Assembly (NCBI GenBank): GCA_963730065.1
Contig: CAVSQL010000019.1
Span: 1 to 64,000, forward strand
Length of the DNA: 64,000 bases
Direction of reading: 5' to 3'
Origin: UBA9676 sp963730065
GTDB taxonomy: Bacteria; Actinomycetota; Actinomycetes; Streptosporangiales; Streptosporangiaceae
Position 1 is the stretch's first letter. Each line of letters begins with the position of its first letter. The translations under genes were made by a program, and so were the position numbers. The notes under the pieces are model-generated. The model saw only the letters and a program-made list of their open reading frames with translations, searched no databases and was not told where the DNA came from. Shown piece after piece: positions 42,528 through 51,142 of the stretch.

Positions 42528-42889
42528 CGCCTATCCGTCTCCGGCGCGCCGCACGCCCGGTGCCCTCAATCCAGTGATCACAGCTTGTGTCAGCGTCGGC
42601 ACCTGGTGATTGTCACCGTACGTGTGGCCTTGTGTGATCCGTGTCATACCACTGGGGTAGCTGGTGACACAGCTTTTTCCCCGGAATCAGGCGAATCAGG
42701 CGACTCGTTCTGGCAAGGTATCGCCGATGGCGATCGGCGGGTCAAGAATGTCCGCCGATCTCACTTTGGTAGCAGCCAAGGAATGGCCTGCGCGATGGGC
42801 CCCCCGCCATCGCGACGCGCTGCCCTGCCCCGCAGCGGTCCGCCCACCGGGCATCCCGCCCGGCGTGCCCGGCCGACGGAAGGACTGCC
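42528..42889 (+). other. Long leader region of a lytic transglycosylase gene
   Basis: This is a 362-bp region without a gene. It contains a tandem 9-bp repeat AATCAGGCG at 42685-42702 and two mutually exclusive hairpins at 42722-42760. The arrangement suggests a structured 5' leader. I compared it with c-di-AMP (ydaO) leaders, which often precede such genes, and saw no convincing match. Confidence 0.45.
42722..42760 (+). promoter_or_regulatory. Alternative-hairpin leader element
   Basis: CGCCGAT (42722-42728) can pair with ATCGGCG (42733-42739). The overlapping GATCGGCGG (42732-42740) can instead pair with CCGCCGATC (42752-42760). The central strand can join only one partner at a time, as in attenuators and riboswitches. 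Confidence 0.5.
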
Positions 42890-43528
42890 TTGTCAGAGCA
42901 CCGGAGGCGGCGTCCCAGCGGGAGACGTGCCTCGCAGCGGCCGCGCTTCCTCCTGCCGGTGACGGCCGCGGCCGTCACCGTGATCGTCGTGGTCACTCTG
43001 GCCGGCTATCTGGTGCTGCGCGCCATGCGGCCCGGCGCCGGTGCCGTGATCGCCGCGGTGCTGCCGGGCAGCCGGGCCCTGGCGGTGCTGGAGGAGCAGC
43101 GCCAGCAGATGATCGTCATGGATGCCGCCTCCCACTCGATGCACATAGTCGGCGTCCCGCAGGTCGCTGCCATGGCTGACCTGGGGACGGGTGGCGTCGG
43201 GGCGGTCAGCTTCCCGCCGCCCGACCCGGGCACCGCCCAGTCCATCGCGTTCAACATGATGTCGTCGTTCGGCTTCGACCCGAATACGCAGTTCAGCTGC
43301 CTGAACAACATCTGGACCCGGGAGAGTGGCTGGCGCTGGGACGCGGCGAACGCCAGTGGCGCCTACGGCATACCGCAGGCCTTGCCCGGGTCGAAAATGG
43401 CCAGCGCCGGGGCTGACTGGCAGACCAACCCCGCAACGCAGATCAAGTGGGGCCTCGGCTACATCCAGTCGGTCTACGGCACTCCCTGCAGCGCATGGTC
43501 TTTCTGGATGGCGAACGGCTGGTACTGA
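42890..43528 (+). CDS. Secreted lytic transglycosylase-like protein 1
   Basis: This 212-residue protein starts at TTG with GAAGGA upstream. It has a basic N-terminus (RRRRPSGRRASQRPR), one signal-anchor helix (LLPVTAAAVTVIVVVTLAGYLVL) and a C-terminal lysozyme-like domain (residues 125-212, FSCLNNIWTRESGWRWDAANASGAYGIPQALPGSKMASAGADWQTNPATQIKWGLGYIQSVYGTPCSAW) with the catalytic-type Glu in RESGW. It would cleave peptidoglycan outside the membrane. It is paralogous to the next gene and preceded by a long structured leader. Confidence 0.85.
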   Translation: MSEHRRRRPSGRRASQRPRFLLPVTAAAVTVIVVVTLAGYLVLRAMRPGAGAVIAAVLPGSRALAVLEEQRQQMIVMDAASHSMHIVGVPQVAAMADLGTGGVGAVSFPPPDPGTAQSIAFNMMSSFGFDPNTQFSCLNNIWTRESGWRWDAANASGAYGIPQALPGSKMASAGADWQTNPATQIKWGLGYIQSVYGTPCSAWSFWMANGWY

Positions 43529-43950
43529 CGCCACCCGGCTCCGTTCCGTAATCAATCACACAACGTGATTCCGCCTGCGTAGAAGGTCAGAGCCGGTGTC
43601 GCGGATAGTTATCACCGACATCGCCCGCCCGGCGCGGGCCGTGGCCCGGTGATCCTCCGCACTCGCAGGCGGAGCCGCTGAACCGAATACCTGTGCAGCG
43701 CCTCGCGGCCCCTCTGTGAGATAGGTCATACCGCCATTCTGGTCATTTCCCGGATATGCGGGCGGCAGTCCCAGCATGGTGGTTGACCGACAGCACCCGG
43801 CGCGTGTGATGGTTGCCCTTGCGTAACGTGTCGCCCTGACCCGCGGCACATCCGCGCGCCTCTGGCGTGGCCTGTGCCCTACCGCTGGCCGGCAGCGTCT
43901 CCCGGGTGATAGCCGAGCGCGTATCTGAGCGCCCGAACGAAGGCTCCTTC
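43529..43950. other. Intergenic leader between the two transglycosylase genes
   Basis: About 420 bp with no independent gene recognised. The open frames here do not resemble proteins and the in-frame extension of the next gene lacks a signal peptide. GAAGG at 43938 serves the GTG at 43951. A long 5' leader is likely. Confidence 0.4.
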
Positions 43951-44679
43951 GTGTCTGCGCCCCCCACCGTGCATCGCAAGCCGGGTAAGCACCGAAAACC
44001 GTCTAAGCACCGTAAACCGCCCAAGCGTGCTTTTGCTGTCGTCGGGGTCACGGCCGTCGCCACCGTCGCGGTGGCCTCAGGCGTCGCCACGGCGGCGCCG
44101 GACAGCCAGGCGGCCCCCTCCCGGCCGGCCCACAGCGAGGAGCGGACCGGCGCCGTGGCCGTGGCCAATGTCCCCCGCCAGCTCGCGGCCGTGCGGGCCC
44201 GGCTCGCCACGGCGGAGCCGCACCGGCTGCTGGCGCAGGAGCAGCGCCAGGCCGCCGCCCGGCGGGCGGCCAAGCGCCGGGCGGCCGCCCGGCGGGCAGC
44301 GGAGCTCGCTGCCCAGCAGGCGGCCCAGCGGTCGGCACAGCCGCCCGCGAGCTCGTCCGGCGGTTCCGCCACGCCATCGGGAACTCCCCAGCAGATAGCG
44401 ATGGCGATGCTCAGCTCATACGGCTGGTCGTCCAGCCAGTTCGGGTGCCTGCAGAGCCTCTGGAACAGGGAAAGCGGCTGGAACCCTTCCGCCACCAACC
44501 CGACGTCGGGCGCGTACGGCATCCCGCAGGCGCTGCCGGGCGACAAGATGGCGAGCGCCGGCGCTGATTGGCAGACGAACCCCGCCACCCAGATCCGCTG
44601 GGGCCTGGGCTACATCCAGCAGATCTATGGCTCGCCATGCGCCGCCTGGTCGCACGAGGAGGCCGTCGGCTCGTACTGA
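43951..44679 (+). CDS. Secreted lytic transglycosylase-like protein 2
   Basis: This 242-residue protein has a Lys/His/Pro-rich start (HRKPGKHRKPSKHRKPPKR), a signal helix (AFAVVGVTAVATVAVASGVATA), an Arg/Ala/Gln-rich coiled segment (QEQRQAAARRAAKRRAAARRAAELAAQQAAQ) and a C-terminal domain. That domain (FGCLQSLWNRESGWNPSATNPTSGAYGIPQALPGDKMASAGADWQTNPATQIRWGLGYIQQIYGSPCAAW) is nearly the same as in the upstream gene. The GTG at 43951 has GAAGG 7-8 nt upstream. A strong hairpin follows the stop. Confidence 0.85.
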   Translation: MSAPPTVHRKPGKHRKPSKHRKPPKRAFAVVGVTAVATVAVASGVATAAPDSQAAPSRPAHSEERTGAVAVANVPRQLAAVRARLATAEPHRLLAQEQRQAAARRAAKRRAAARRAAELAAQQAAQRSAQPPASSSGGSATPSGTPQQIAMAMLSSYGWSSSQFGCLQSLWNRESGWNPSATNPTSGAYGIPQALPGDKMASAGADWQTNPATQIRWGLGYIQQIYGSPCAAWSHEEAVGSY

Positions 44680-44724
44680 CACTGACGCCTGCGGCCAGCC
44701 CTGGGCAGCGGGGCCGATACACGT

Positions 44725-44771
44725 GGATGGCGGCCTTCCCCGGTCGGGGAGGGCCGGGAGGGCCGCCATCC
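44725..44771. terminator. Bidirectional hairpin terminator
   Basis: GGATGGCGGCCTTCCC (44725-44740) pairs with GGGAGGGCCGCCATCC (44756-44771), 16 bp with one G-U pair. It lies between convergent genes, as a shared terminator would. No T-tract is present, which is usual in high-GC actinomycetes. Confidence 0.7.
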
Positions 44772-44840
44772 ATGGCTCCCGGTGCCCCGCTCGTTCCGGC
44801 CCGGCGCCGAACCGGCGGCAGGTGGCCGGTCCGGCCAGCC

Positions 44841-46774
44841 CTAGGTACGGGGGCTGAGCGTGCGGACCGCCTCGGCGAAGGCGATCCTGGTGGCCAGCCA
44901 GGACCGCACCGGGGCGGTCGCGGTGAGCTCAAATGACCCGCCATCCGGGGCGTTGGCCTGCGTGACCACCACCAGCCCATCCACCGCGCCCGTGCCGGGC
45001 CGCCGGTAGGCGAACCGCCACGCGCCGGCCAGTTTCCCGCGCGAGACGAAAGGCACGCCGGCGATCCGGCGGTAGCTGGCGAACGCCCCCTGGCCGAGCG
45101 CCGCGCGCTTCAGCACCCGGCCTTCCCGCATCGGGCCGCTGACGGTGGCGGGCGCGGGGGAGACGCTGATGATGGCTCCCGATGCCGGGTTCCACAGGTA
45201 CGTGACCGGTCCCTGCTGGCGCGCCTGCCACCCGGCCGGCACCGCCAGCGTGAAGCCGCGTGCCGTCCTCGCCGTGGCGGCCTGCCGCGTGTACCAGTGG
45301 TAACCGGCTGGCGGCGAAGCCGCTGCCGTGTGAGCGCCGCTGCCCGCGCTGCTGGCGCTCCCCGTGCTGCTGTGGGCGGAGGGCCCCATCACCCGCGACC
45401 ACACCAGTCCGGCGGCCAGCCCGGCGACGACGATCGCGGCACCCGCGAGGCCCAGGACCAGCCAGCGCCGCCCCGGCGATGGGGGTGCGCCGGACCGGCC
45501 GGCCGGACCGACTCCCGCGCCGGTGCCGTCCGGGAACGGCGCGGCGCCCATGCTGACCGGCAGCGGTGGCGGTCCCGCGCCGGCCGGCATGGCCAGGTCG
45601 GCCCGGGCCGGGAACGGTGCGGGCTCCGCGGCGGGCGGGAACGAGTCCAGGCCGGTGAGGGGAGGAAACAGGTCCGGTCCCGGGGCAGGAGGGAGCAGGT
45701 CTGGGCCCGCATCAGCCAGCAGCTGTGCGGTAGCGGCGCCCTGGCCGGCGGGCGCGGGCGGCGGGCCGGCCGAGAAGCCGATCGGGTCGGTCCTGGCCAC
45801 GGCTGCGGCCTGGCCAGCGAGAACGGGGACGGGCCGGGGGCTGGCGGAAACCGGGCCTGCCGCGGCGGGCCCGGGCCGGCGCTGGCGCTGACCGGGCCAG
45901 CACTGGCGCGGACGGCGCCGGCGCTGTCCCCGGTCGTGGCCTTGGGAGCCGCGACCGCATCGGCGAGCAACTGGCCCGCACGGGCCGCGTCTGGCCGCTG
46001 GGCCGGGTCCTTGCTCAGCAGCATCCCGATCACCATGCCCAGCGGCCCGGCCGACCGGACCGGCGGCGGGTCCGAGTGCACGATGCTGGCCAGCACCGCC
46101 ATCGGGCTGCCGTGACCATCGAACGGCCCGTGGCCCTCCACCGCCGCATACAGCGTGGCGCCGAGTGACCACAAGTCGGATGCCGGGCTGGCGGGCGCAC
46201 CACGGATCCGCTCCGGGGCGCAGAACCCGGGTGTCCCCACCACGACTCCCGTCTGGGTCAGCGCCGGGTCACCGGCCACCGTGGCGATGCCGAAATCGGT
46301 CAGAACCGCCCGCCCGTCGTCGGTGAGAAGCACGTTGCCCGGCTTGACATCGCGGTGGACGATACCCGCGGCATGCGCGCTGGCCAGCGCGCCAAGCAGC
46401 ATCATCCCGGTTTCGGCGGCACGCTTGGGAGGCAGCGGGCCGTCCTCGGCCAGCACCTGGTGAAGCGACCGCGCGGCAACCAGCTCCATCACGATCCACG
46501 GGGCGCCACCGGACTCGATCACGTCATGAACGGTGACGACGGCCGGGTGGCTGAGCTTGGCCGAGACCCTGGCCTCCCGCAGCGTGCGCTCACGCAGGAT
46601 CGCCCGGTCGTGGTCGGACATCAGTTCAGGCAGCCGTACTTCCTTGACCGCCACGTCCCGGTGAAGGACCAGGTCCCAGGCCCGCCAGACGGTGCCCGTC
46701 GCGCCCTGGCCGATCCGGGCCAGCAGTTCATAGCGCCCGGCGACGACGCTCCCCGGCCCGGTCACTGCCCGCAT
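44841..46774 (-). CDS. Serine/threonine protein kinase, frameshifted in the linker
   Basis: This Pkn-type receptor kinase has P-loop GQGATGTV, K44 in VAVKE, catalytic loop HRD (140-142), DFG (160-162) and APE, then a long Pro/Ala linker. The sensor half lies in another frame: a membrane helix (LVLGLAGAAIVVAGLAAGLVW) and a C-terminal extracytoplasmic domain ending VRTLSPRT at 44841. The kinase frame runs on to 45389 as low-complexity Arg/Pro sequence. A single-base shift around 45840-45900 would restore one protein of about 640 residues. The start ATG at 46774 follows TATGGT by 7 nt. It is a sequencing error or a recent mutation. Confidence 0.8.
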
Positions 46775-46781
46775 GGCCCGG

Positions 46782-46787
46782 ACCATA
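46782..46787 (-). promoter_or_regulatory. Leaderless -10 box (TATGGT) of the kinase gene
   Basis: Read on the minus strand, TATGGT is 7 nt before the ATG at 46774. Confidence 0.5.
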
Positions 46788-46880
46788 CACTGAGCGGGCG
46801 CCCCGATCCATGTGAAAAGCATGAGAATTCGCCGAGTGTCGCCTCGATATCATCGCAGCACCCATTATCTAAATGGTCGT

Positions 46881-48533
46881 TCAGGGGCGGTTGCCGATGG
46901 TGAGGAGCGGGCCTGCCGTATCGGTGAAAAAGTCGTTTCCCTTGTCGTCGACGATGACGAACGCCGGGAAGTCGCGCACCTCGATCTGCCAGACGGCCTC
47001 CATCCCCAGCTCGGGGTACTCGATCACCTCGACCTTGGTGATGCAGTCCTTGGCCAGCCGCGCCGCCGCCCCGCCGACCGAGCCGAGGTAGAAGCCGCCG
47101 TAGCTCTCGCAGGCCTGTGTCACCGCGGGGGAGCGGTTCCCTTTGGCCAGCATGACGAGCGAGCCACCCGCCGCCTGGAACAGCTCGACATAGGTGTCCA
47201 TCCGCCCCGCGGTGGTGGGGCCAAACGATCCCGAGGCGAACCCTTCCGGCGTCTTGGCCGGCCCGGCGTAATACACCGGATGGTCGATCAGGTATCGGGG
47301 CATGGGCTCACCCGCCGCTAGTCGTTCGGCAATTTTCGCGTGGGCGATGTCGCGCGCGACCACCAGCGGCCCGGTCAGCGAGAGCCTGGTCGCCACCGGG
47401 TGCTTGGTGAGCTCCGCCCGGATCTCGCTCATCGGGCGGCGCAGGTCGATCGGCACCACGTCGCCGGTGAGGTCCTCGGCGGTGGTGTCCGGCAGGTATT
47501 GCGCCGGGTCGGTCTCGAGCTCTTCCAGGAATACCCCGTCCGCGGTGATCTTGGCCAGCGCCTGGCGGTCGGCGGAACAGGAGACCGCGATCGCGACCGG
47601 GCAGGAGGCCCCGTGCCTCGGCAGCCTGATCACCCGCACGTCGTGGCAGAAGTACTTGCCGCCGAACTGTGCGCCGATGCCGATCGTGCGGGTGATCTCC
47701 AGCACCAGCTGCTCCATGTCCGGGTCGCGGAAGCCGTGGCCGGCGGGCGAGCCTTCGACCGGCAGCGTGTCCAGGTAGCGCGCGGAGGCGTACTTGGCGG
47801 TCTTGAGCGCGTACTCGGCGCTGGTGCCGCCGACGACGATCGCCAGGTGGTACGGCGGGCAGGCGGCCGTGCCCAGCGAGCCGATCTTCTCCGTCAGGAA
47901 GGTGACCATGCTGGCCTCGTTCAGCACCGCCTTGGTCTGCTGGTACAGGAAGGACTTGTTGGCCGACCCGCCGCCCTTGGCCATCAGCAGGAGCTTGTAC
48001 TCCGCTCCCGGCGCCGCGTACAGCTCGATCTGGGCGGGCAGGTTCGAGCCCGTGTTGCGCTCGTCCCACATGGTCAGCGGGGCGAGCTGCGAGTACCGCA
48101 GGTTGAGCTGCGTGTAGGCGTCGTACACGCCCCGGGCCAGGTGCTCTTCGTCCCGGCCGTCGGTGATCACCTCGCCGCCGCGCTTGCCCATGATGATCGC
48201 GGTGCCGGTGTCCTGGCACATCGGCAGCACCCCGCCCGCCGAGATGCAGGCATTGGTCAGCAGCTCACGGGCGACGAACCGGTCGTTGGGCGAGGCCTCC
48301 GGGTCGTCCAGGATGGACCGGAGCTGGCCCAGGTGACCTGGCCGCAGCAGATGGGCGATGTCGCGCATGCCCTCCCGCGCGAGCAGGGTCAGCACCTCGG
48401 GGTCGACCTCGAGGAATTCCCGGCCGAACGCCTCGCGCCTGGCGACCCCATCCGCCGTCAGCAGGCGGTACCGTGTGGTGTCCTGACCGAGGGGCAGCAG
48501 GTCGGTATAGGCGAACTCTGGCATGGTCGGCAT
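46881..48533 (-). CDS. Fumarate hydratase, class I
   Basis: This single-chain class I fumarase of 550 residues is oxygen-sensitive and [4Fe-4S]-dependent. It interconverts fumarate and malate in the TCA cycle. The cluster cysteines are C106 (LPMCQDTGTA), C225 (AACPPYHLAIVVGG) and C319 (VAVSCSADRQ). Substrate segments GKRGGEV and SFGPTTAGRMDTYVELFQAAGG are present. The gene is convergent with nothing close and has its own upstream gap; glpX and the xse/ispH genes follow within 15 kb. Confidence 0.95.
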   Translation of the reverse strand: MPTMPEFAYTDLLPLGQDTTRYRLLTADGVARREAFGREFLEVDPEVLTLLAREGMRDIAHLLRPGHLGQLRSILDDPEASPNDRFVARELLTNACISAGGVLPMCQDTGTAIIMGKRGGEVITDGRDEEHLARGVYDAYTQLNLRYSQLAPLTMWDERNTGSNLPAQIELYAAPGAEYKLLLMAKGGGSANKSFLYQQTKAVLNEASMVTFLTEKIGSLGTAACPPYHLAIVVGGTSAEYALKTAKYASARYLDTLPVEGSPAGHGFRDPDMEQLVLEITRTIGIGAQFGGKYFCHDVRVIRLPRHGASCPVAIAVSCSADRQALAKITADGVFLEELETDPAQYLPDTTAEDLTGDVVPIDLRRPMSEIRAELTKHPVATRLSLTGPLVVARDIAHAKIAERLAAGEPMPRYLIDHPVYYAGPAKTPEGFASGSFGPTTAGRMDTYVELFQAAGGSLVMLAKGNRSPAVTQACESYGGFYLGSVGGAAARLAKDCITKVEVIEYPELGMEAVWQIEVRDFPAFVIVDDKGNDFFTDTAGPLLTIGNRP

Positions 48534-48707
48534 TCCTCGGGCGGAGCGGGTGGCAAGGACGTTCTCAATGGTAGTGGCCGCACGCGTTGGCCCCGGGCCG
48601 GAAGCCGCCCACGCCGGGCACTTCCGTGCCGTCCGCGCATGCTCGTTGAATTCGCTGGGTATCTTGCCGTATCAGCAGCGCGATCAGAGGCAAGGGGTGG
48701 GGACAGG

Positions 48708-48920
48708 GTGAGCACTCAGGACGCTAGGCCGCGCCAGGTGGATCTCGGAGAGGCGGCCAGGCAACTTCAGCTTGCGGCGCATGATGCCCGGGTCGCCTTC
48801 GACTGCATGAGCCTGGGCGAGCTGGACCGGGCCCATACTCATGCGATCACGGCCCGTGCGGCGGCCGACGCGGCCGAGAACCTGCTGCGGGTGGCGCTGG
48901 CCGGTGAGCAGTACCACTGA
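48708..48920 (+). CDS. Small hypothetical protein (70 aa)
   Basis: This 70-residue, mostly helical protein (VDLGEAARQLQLAAHDARVAFDCMSLGELDRAHTHAITARAAADAAENLLRVALAGEQYH) starts at a GTG after AAGGGGTGGGG. The composition suggests a two-helix hairpin. No family is recognised. It is divergent from fumarase and precedes a 205-bp gap holding a palindromic operator candidate. Confidence 0.5.
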   Translation: MSTQDARPRQVDLGEAARQLQLAAHDARVAFDCMSLGELDRAHTHAITARAAADAAENLLRVALAGEQYH

Positions 48921-49036
48921 ACTGGCCTAAGCCGGTCCGGCCCGGGCCGAGCCGGCCACCGGCGCGACGGTCCCCGACCGCGCACCTTCGCACATGTCAC
49001 GAGGTCGCCTTCCCTAGATGTGGGCCGCCTGACTAG

Positions 49037-49051
49037 TGTGTGAGTCACACA
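49037..49051. promoter_or_regulatory. 15-bp palindrome TGTGTGAGTCACACA
   Basis: Perfect 7-bp arms surround one central base, 75 bp before the DUF3224 ATG and followed by the AT-rich ATTAATTT. It is a plausible operator of the MarR protein encoded in the same unit. Confidence 0.6.
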
Positions 49052-49125
49052 TTAATTTGGCTATGGTCGGCAGACCGGCCTATGCCCAGGGCCCCGGCGG
49101 GGAACCCAGCCGGTAGGAGGGCTTC

Positions 49126-49527
49126 ATGACAGCACGCGCGGAAGGCACGTTCACGGTCGCGTCCTGGGAAGAGGACACCTACCAGGACCTGGCGGGCAAA
49201 GAGAAGCTCACCAAGGCCAGGATGGGGTTCCGGCTCAGCGGCGACCTCACGGGCGACCTGGTCTCGGATTCGCTGATGTACTACCGGGAGGACGGCACGG
49301 CCGAGTACACCGGCCTGCAGCGGTTCACCGGCCAGATCGCCGGGAGGTCCGGCACCTGTGTCATGGTCGCCGACGGCGGCTACGACGGTGGCGAGGCCCG
49401 CTCCACCTGGCGGGTCATCCCCGGCTCGGGCAGCGGGGACCTGGCCGGGCTGGAGGGATCCGGCGTCTCGGTGGCGGGAGCCGGGCAGCCCGGTGGCACC
49501 TACCGCCTCGACTACGAGCTTGGCTGA
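49126..49527 (+). CDS. DUF3224 domain protein
   Basis: This 133-residue protein is a single DUF3224 domain, a predicted beta-barrel (GTFTVASWEEDTYQDLAGKEKLTKARMGFRLSGDLTGDLVSDSLMYYREDGTAEYTGLQRFTGQIAGRSGTCVM). The function of the family is not known; it often lies next to MarR or TetR regulators. GGAGGG precedes the ATG. The following MarR gene overlaps its end, so they form one unit. Confidence 0.88.
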   Translation: MTARAEGTFTVASWEEDTYQDLAGKEKLTKARMGFRLSGDLTGDLVSDSLMYYREDGTAEYTGLQRFTGQIAGRSGTCVMVADGGYDGGEARSTWRVIPGSGSGDLAGLEGSGVSVAGAGQPGGTYRLDYELG

Positions 49528-50155
49528 CGCGCCGGGCGGGGGACTGGACCAGACCGCGAACCTGCTCGGCGCCCTGTCACTGGTGATCGCCGACCGGATG
49601 GCGGATGCGATGGCTGAGGCGGGCGGGCGGCCCGAGTCCGGCGCGGCCGCGCTGTCGGCGCTGCTGCGCTTCCTCGACCGGCCGACCGTGGACCTGCTGC
49701 GCCAGGTGCTCGGGCTGACGTCCTCGGGTACGGTGCGGCTGGTCAACCGGATGGCGGAGTCGGGGTACGTCCAGCGCGGCCCGGGGGCCGATGGGCGTTC
49801 CACCTCGGTGTCACTCACCGGGGCCGGCCGGGCGGCGGCGGAGCAGGTCGCCGCGGCCCGGGCCGGAGTGCTTCTGGGCGCCCTGGATGGCCTGTCGCCC
49901 GCGGAACGGGAGACGCTGCGCGAGCTCATGTCGAAGATGCTGGGCGGGCTGATCCGCGGCCCGGGCGCGGTGCGCTGGATGTGCCGGCTGTGCGACACCG
50001 GCGTGTGCCGCGGCACGGAGGGCGGCTGCCCGGTCGGCAACGCGGTCCATGCGCGTTACGGCGTTCACGGCGGTGGTGGCACCCACGCCGGGGAGAGCCC
50101 TCGCAGCGGTGCCAGCGCGCCTCTCCGGCCGCGATCGGCTCCGCGGCCATCATGA
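49520..50155 (+). CDS. MarR-family regulator with C-terminal cysteine cluster
   Basis: This protein of about 211 residues has a winged helix (LLRFLDRPTVDLLRQVLGLTSSGTVRLVNRMAESGYVQRGPGADGRSTSVSLTGAGR) and a C-terminal CRLCDTGVCRGTEGGCPVGNA with four cysteines. The cysteine cluster is a known feature of some MarR proteins and may bind metal or sense oxidants. A TTG at 49520 that overlaps the DUF3224 stop is the likely start. The last 40 residues are low complexity. A palindrome upstream of the operon suggests autoregulation. Confidence 0.8.
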   Translation: MADAPGGGLDQTANLLGALSLVIADRMADAMAEAGGRPESGAAALSALLRFLDRPTVDLLRQVLGLTSSGTVRLVNRMAESGYVQRGPGADGRSTSVSLTGAGRAAAEQVAAARAGVLLGALDGLSPAERETLRELMSKMLGGLIRGPGAVRWMCRLCDTGVCRGTEGGCPVGNAVHARYGVHGGGGTHAGESPRSGASAPLRPRSAPRPS

Positions 50156-50281
50156 TCAGGACTTTGGCTCTGGCGGCGGGTCATGAAATCGGCCGTCGAG
50201 GTCAGCGGCTCCCCGGTTGCACAGCACCGCCGCTCACCCGGCCGGCTCGGCCCGTGAGCTTGCCCGGGGCCATAGGGACGT

Positions 50282-51142
50282 TCAGCGGGCCAGCCGGGGC
50301 AAGAGCAGGGAGGCCACGGTGATGCCGGCCACGGTGGCGACGACGAGCACGCCGGTGTCCAGCGCCAGGTTCGTCGGGATGCCGATGAGCAGCCAGCGAA
50401 GGGCGCTCACCTCGTAGGAGAGCGGGTTCACCTTGCTGATCGCCTGCAGCCAGCCGGGCATGAGCCGTTCCGGGTAGAGCGCGTTCGAACTGAAGAACAG
50501 CGGCATGGTGATGGCCTGGCCGATGCCCATCAGCCGGTCCCGCGACAGCGCCACCCCGGCGATGCTCATGGACAGGCAGGAGAAGAAGGCCGACCCGAGC
50601 ACCACGATGACCGCGACCCCGAGCAGCTTCAGTGGGTTGAGCGTCAGCGCCACCCCGAGCACGGCGGACAGGACCACAATCACCGCGGCCTGGACGATGG
50701 AACGGACTCCGGCCGCGAAGGCCTTGCCGGTGATGAGTGCCGCCCGGGGTGTGGGCGTCACCATCAGCTTGGCCAGCACCCCGGCGTCGCGCTCCCAGAT
50801 GATCTGGATCCCGTAGAAGATCGCGATGAACAGCGTGGACTGGGCCAGGATGCCCGGCGCCAGGAAGTCCAGGTAGGGAATCCCGTTCGGCACGGCGATG
50901 GCGTGGATCCGGCTGAAGGTCTCGCCGAAGATCAGCAGCCACAGCGCCGGCTGGATGGCGCGGGTGTACAGCTCGGTGCGGTCGTGGCGGATCTTGCGCA
51001 GCTCGACCCAGCAGAGCGTGGCGATCCGGCTGGCCAGCCGGCGGACGCCCGCCAGGGGCGGGTCGGCCGGGAGCCCGGGCCAGCCGGGCGGAAGCGGCTC
51101 AGCCGAGGCGGCGAGCGGTGCGCCGGGCGCGGCGGACGTCAC
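50282..51142 (-). CDS. ABC-2 type exporter permease (DrrB-like)
   Basis: This is the membrane subunit of a drug-type ABC exporter, about 286 residues. It has six membrane segments (AIQPALWLLIFGETFSRI, LAPGILAQSTLFIAIFYGI, AAVIVVLSAVLGVAL, LGVAVIVVLGSAFFSCLSM and two more) and the ABC-2 motif LTGKAF-like ALITGKAFAAGVRSIVQ. The GTG at 51142 follows GGGAGG; a longer frame from 51208 was rejected. It overlaps the ATPase gene by 44 bp. The operon is marR-ATPase-permease, typical of efflux systems controlled by their own repressor. Confidence 0.9.
   Translation of the reverse strand: MTSAAPGAPLAASAEPLPPGWPGLPADPPLAGVRRLASRIATLCWVELRKIRHDRTELYTRAIQPALWLLIFGETFSRIHAIAVPNGIPYLDFLAPGILAQSTLFIAIFYGIQIIWERDAGVLAKLMVTPTPRAALITGKAFAAGVRSIVQAAVIVVLSAVLGVALTLNPLKLLGVAVIVVLGSAFFSCLSMSIAGVALSRDRLMGIGQAITMPLFFSSNALYPERLMPGWLQAISKVNPLSYEVSALRWLLIGIPTNLALDTGVLVVATVAGITVASLLLPRLAR

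Noticed and set aside
42580..43866. c-di-AMP (ydaO) riboswitch before the transglycosylase genes
   Set aside because: Such leaders often precede these genes, but I could not find the conserved ydaO core motifs. Only the alternative hairpins are reported.
47340..48920. 526-residue plus-strand frame opposite fumarase
   Set aside because: Most of it is antisense to fumarase; only the final 70 residues after the GTG at 48708 look like a gene.
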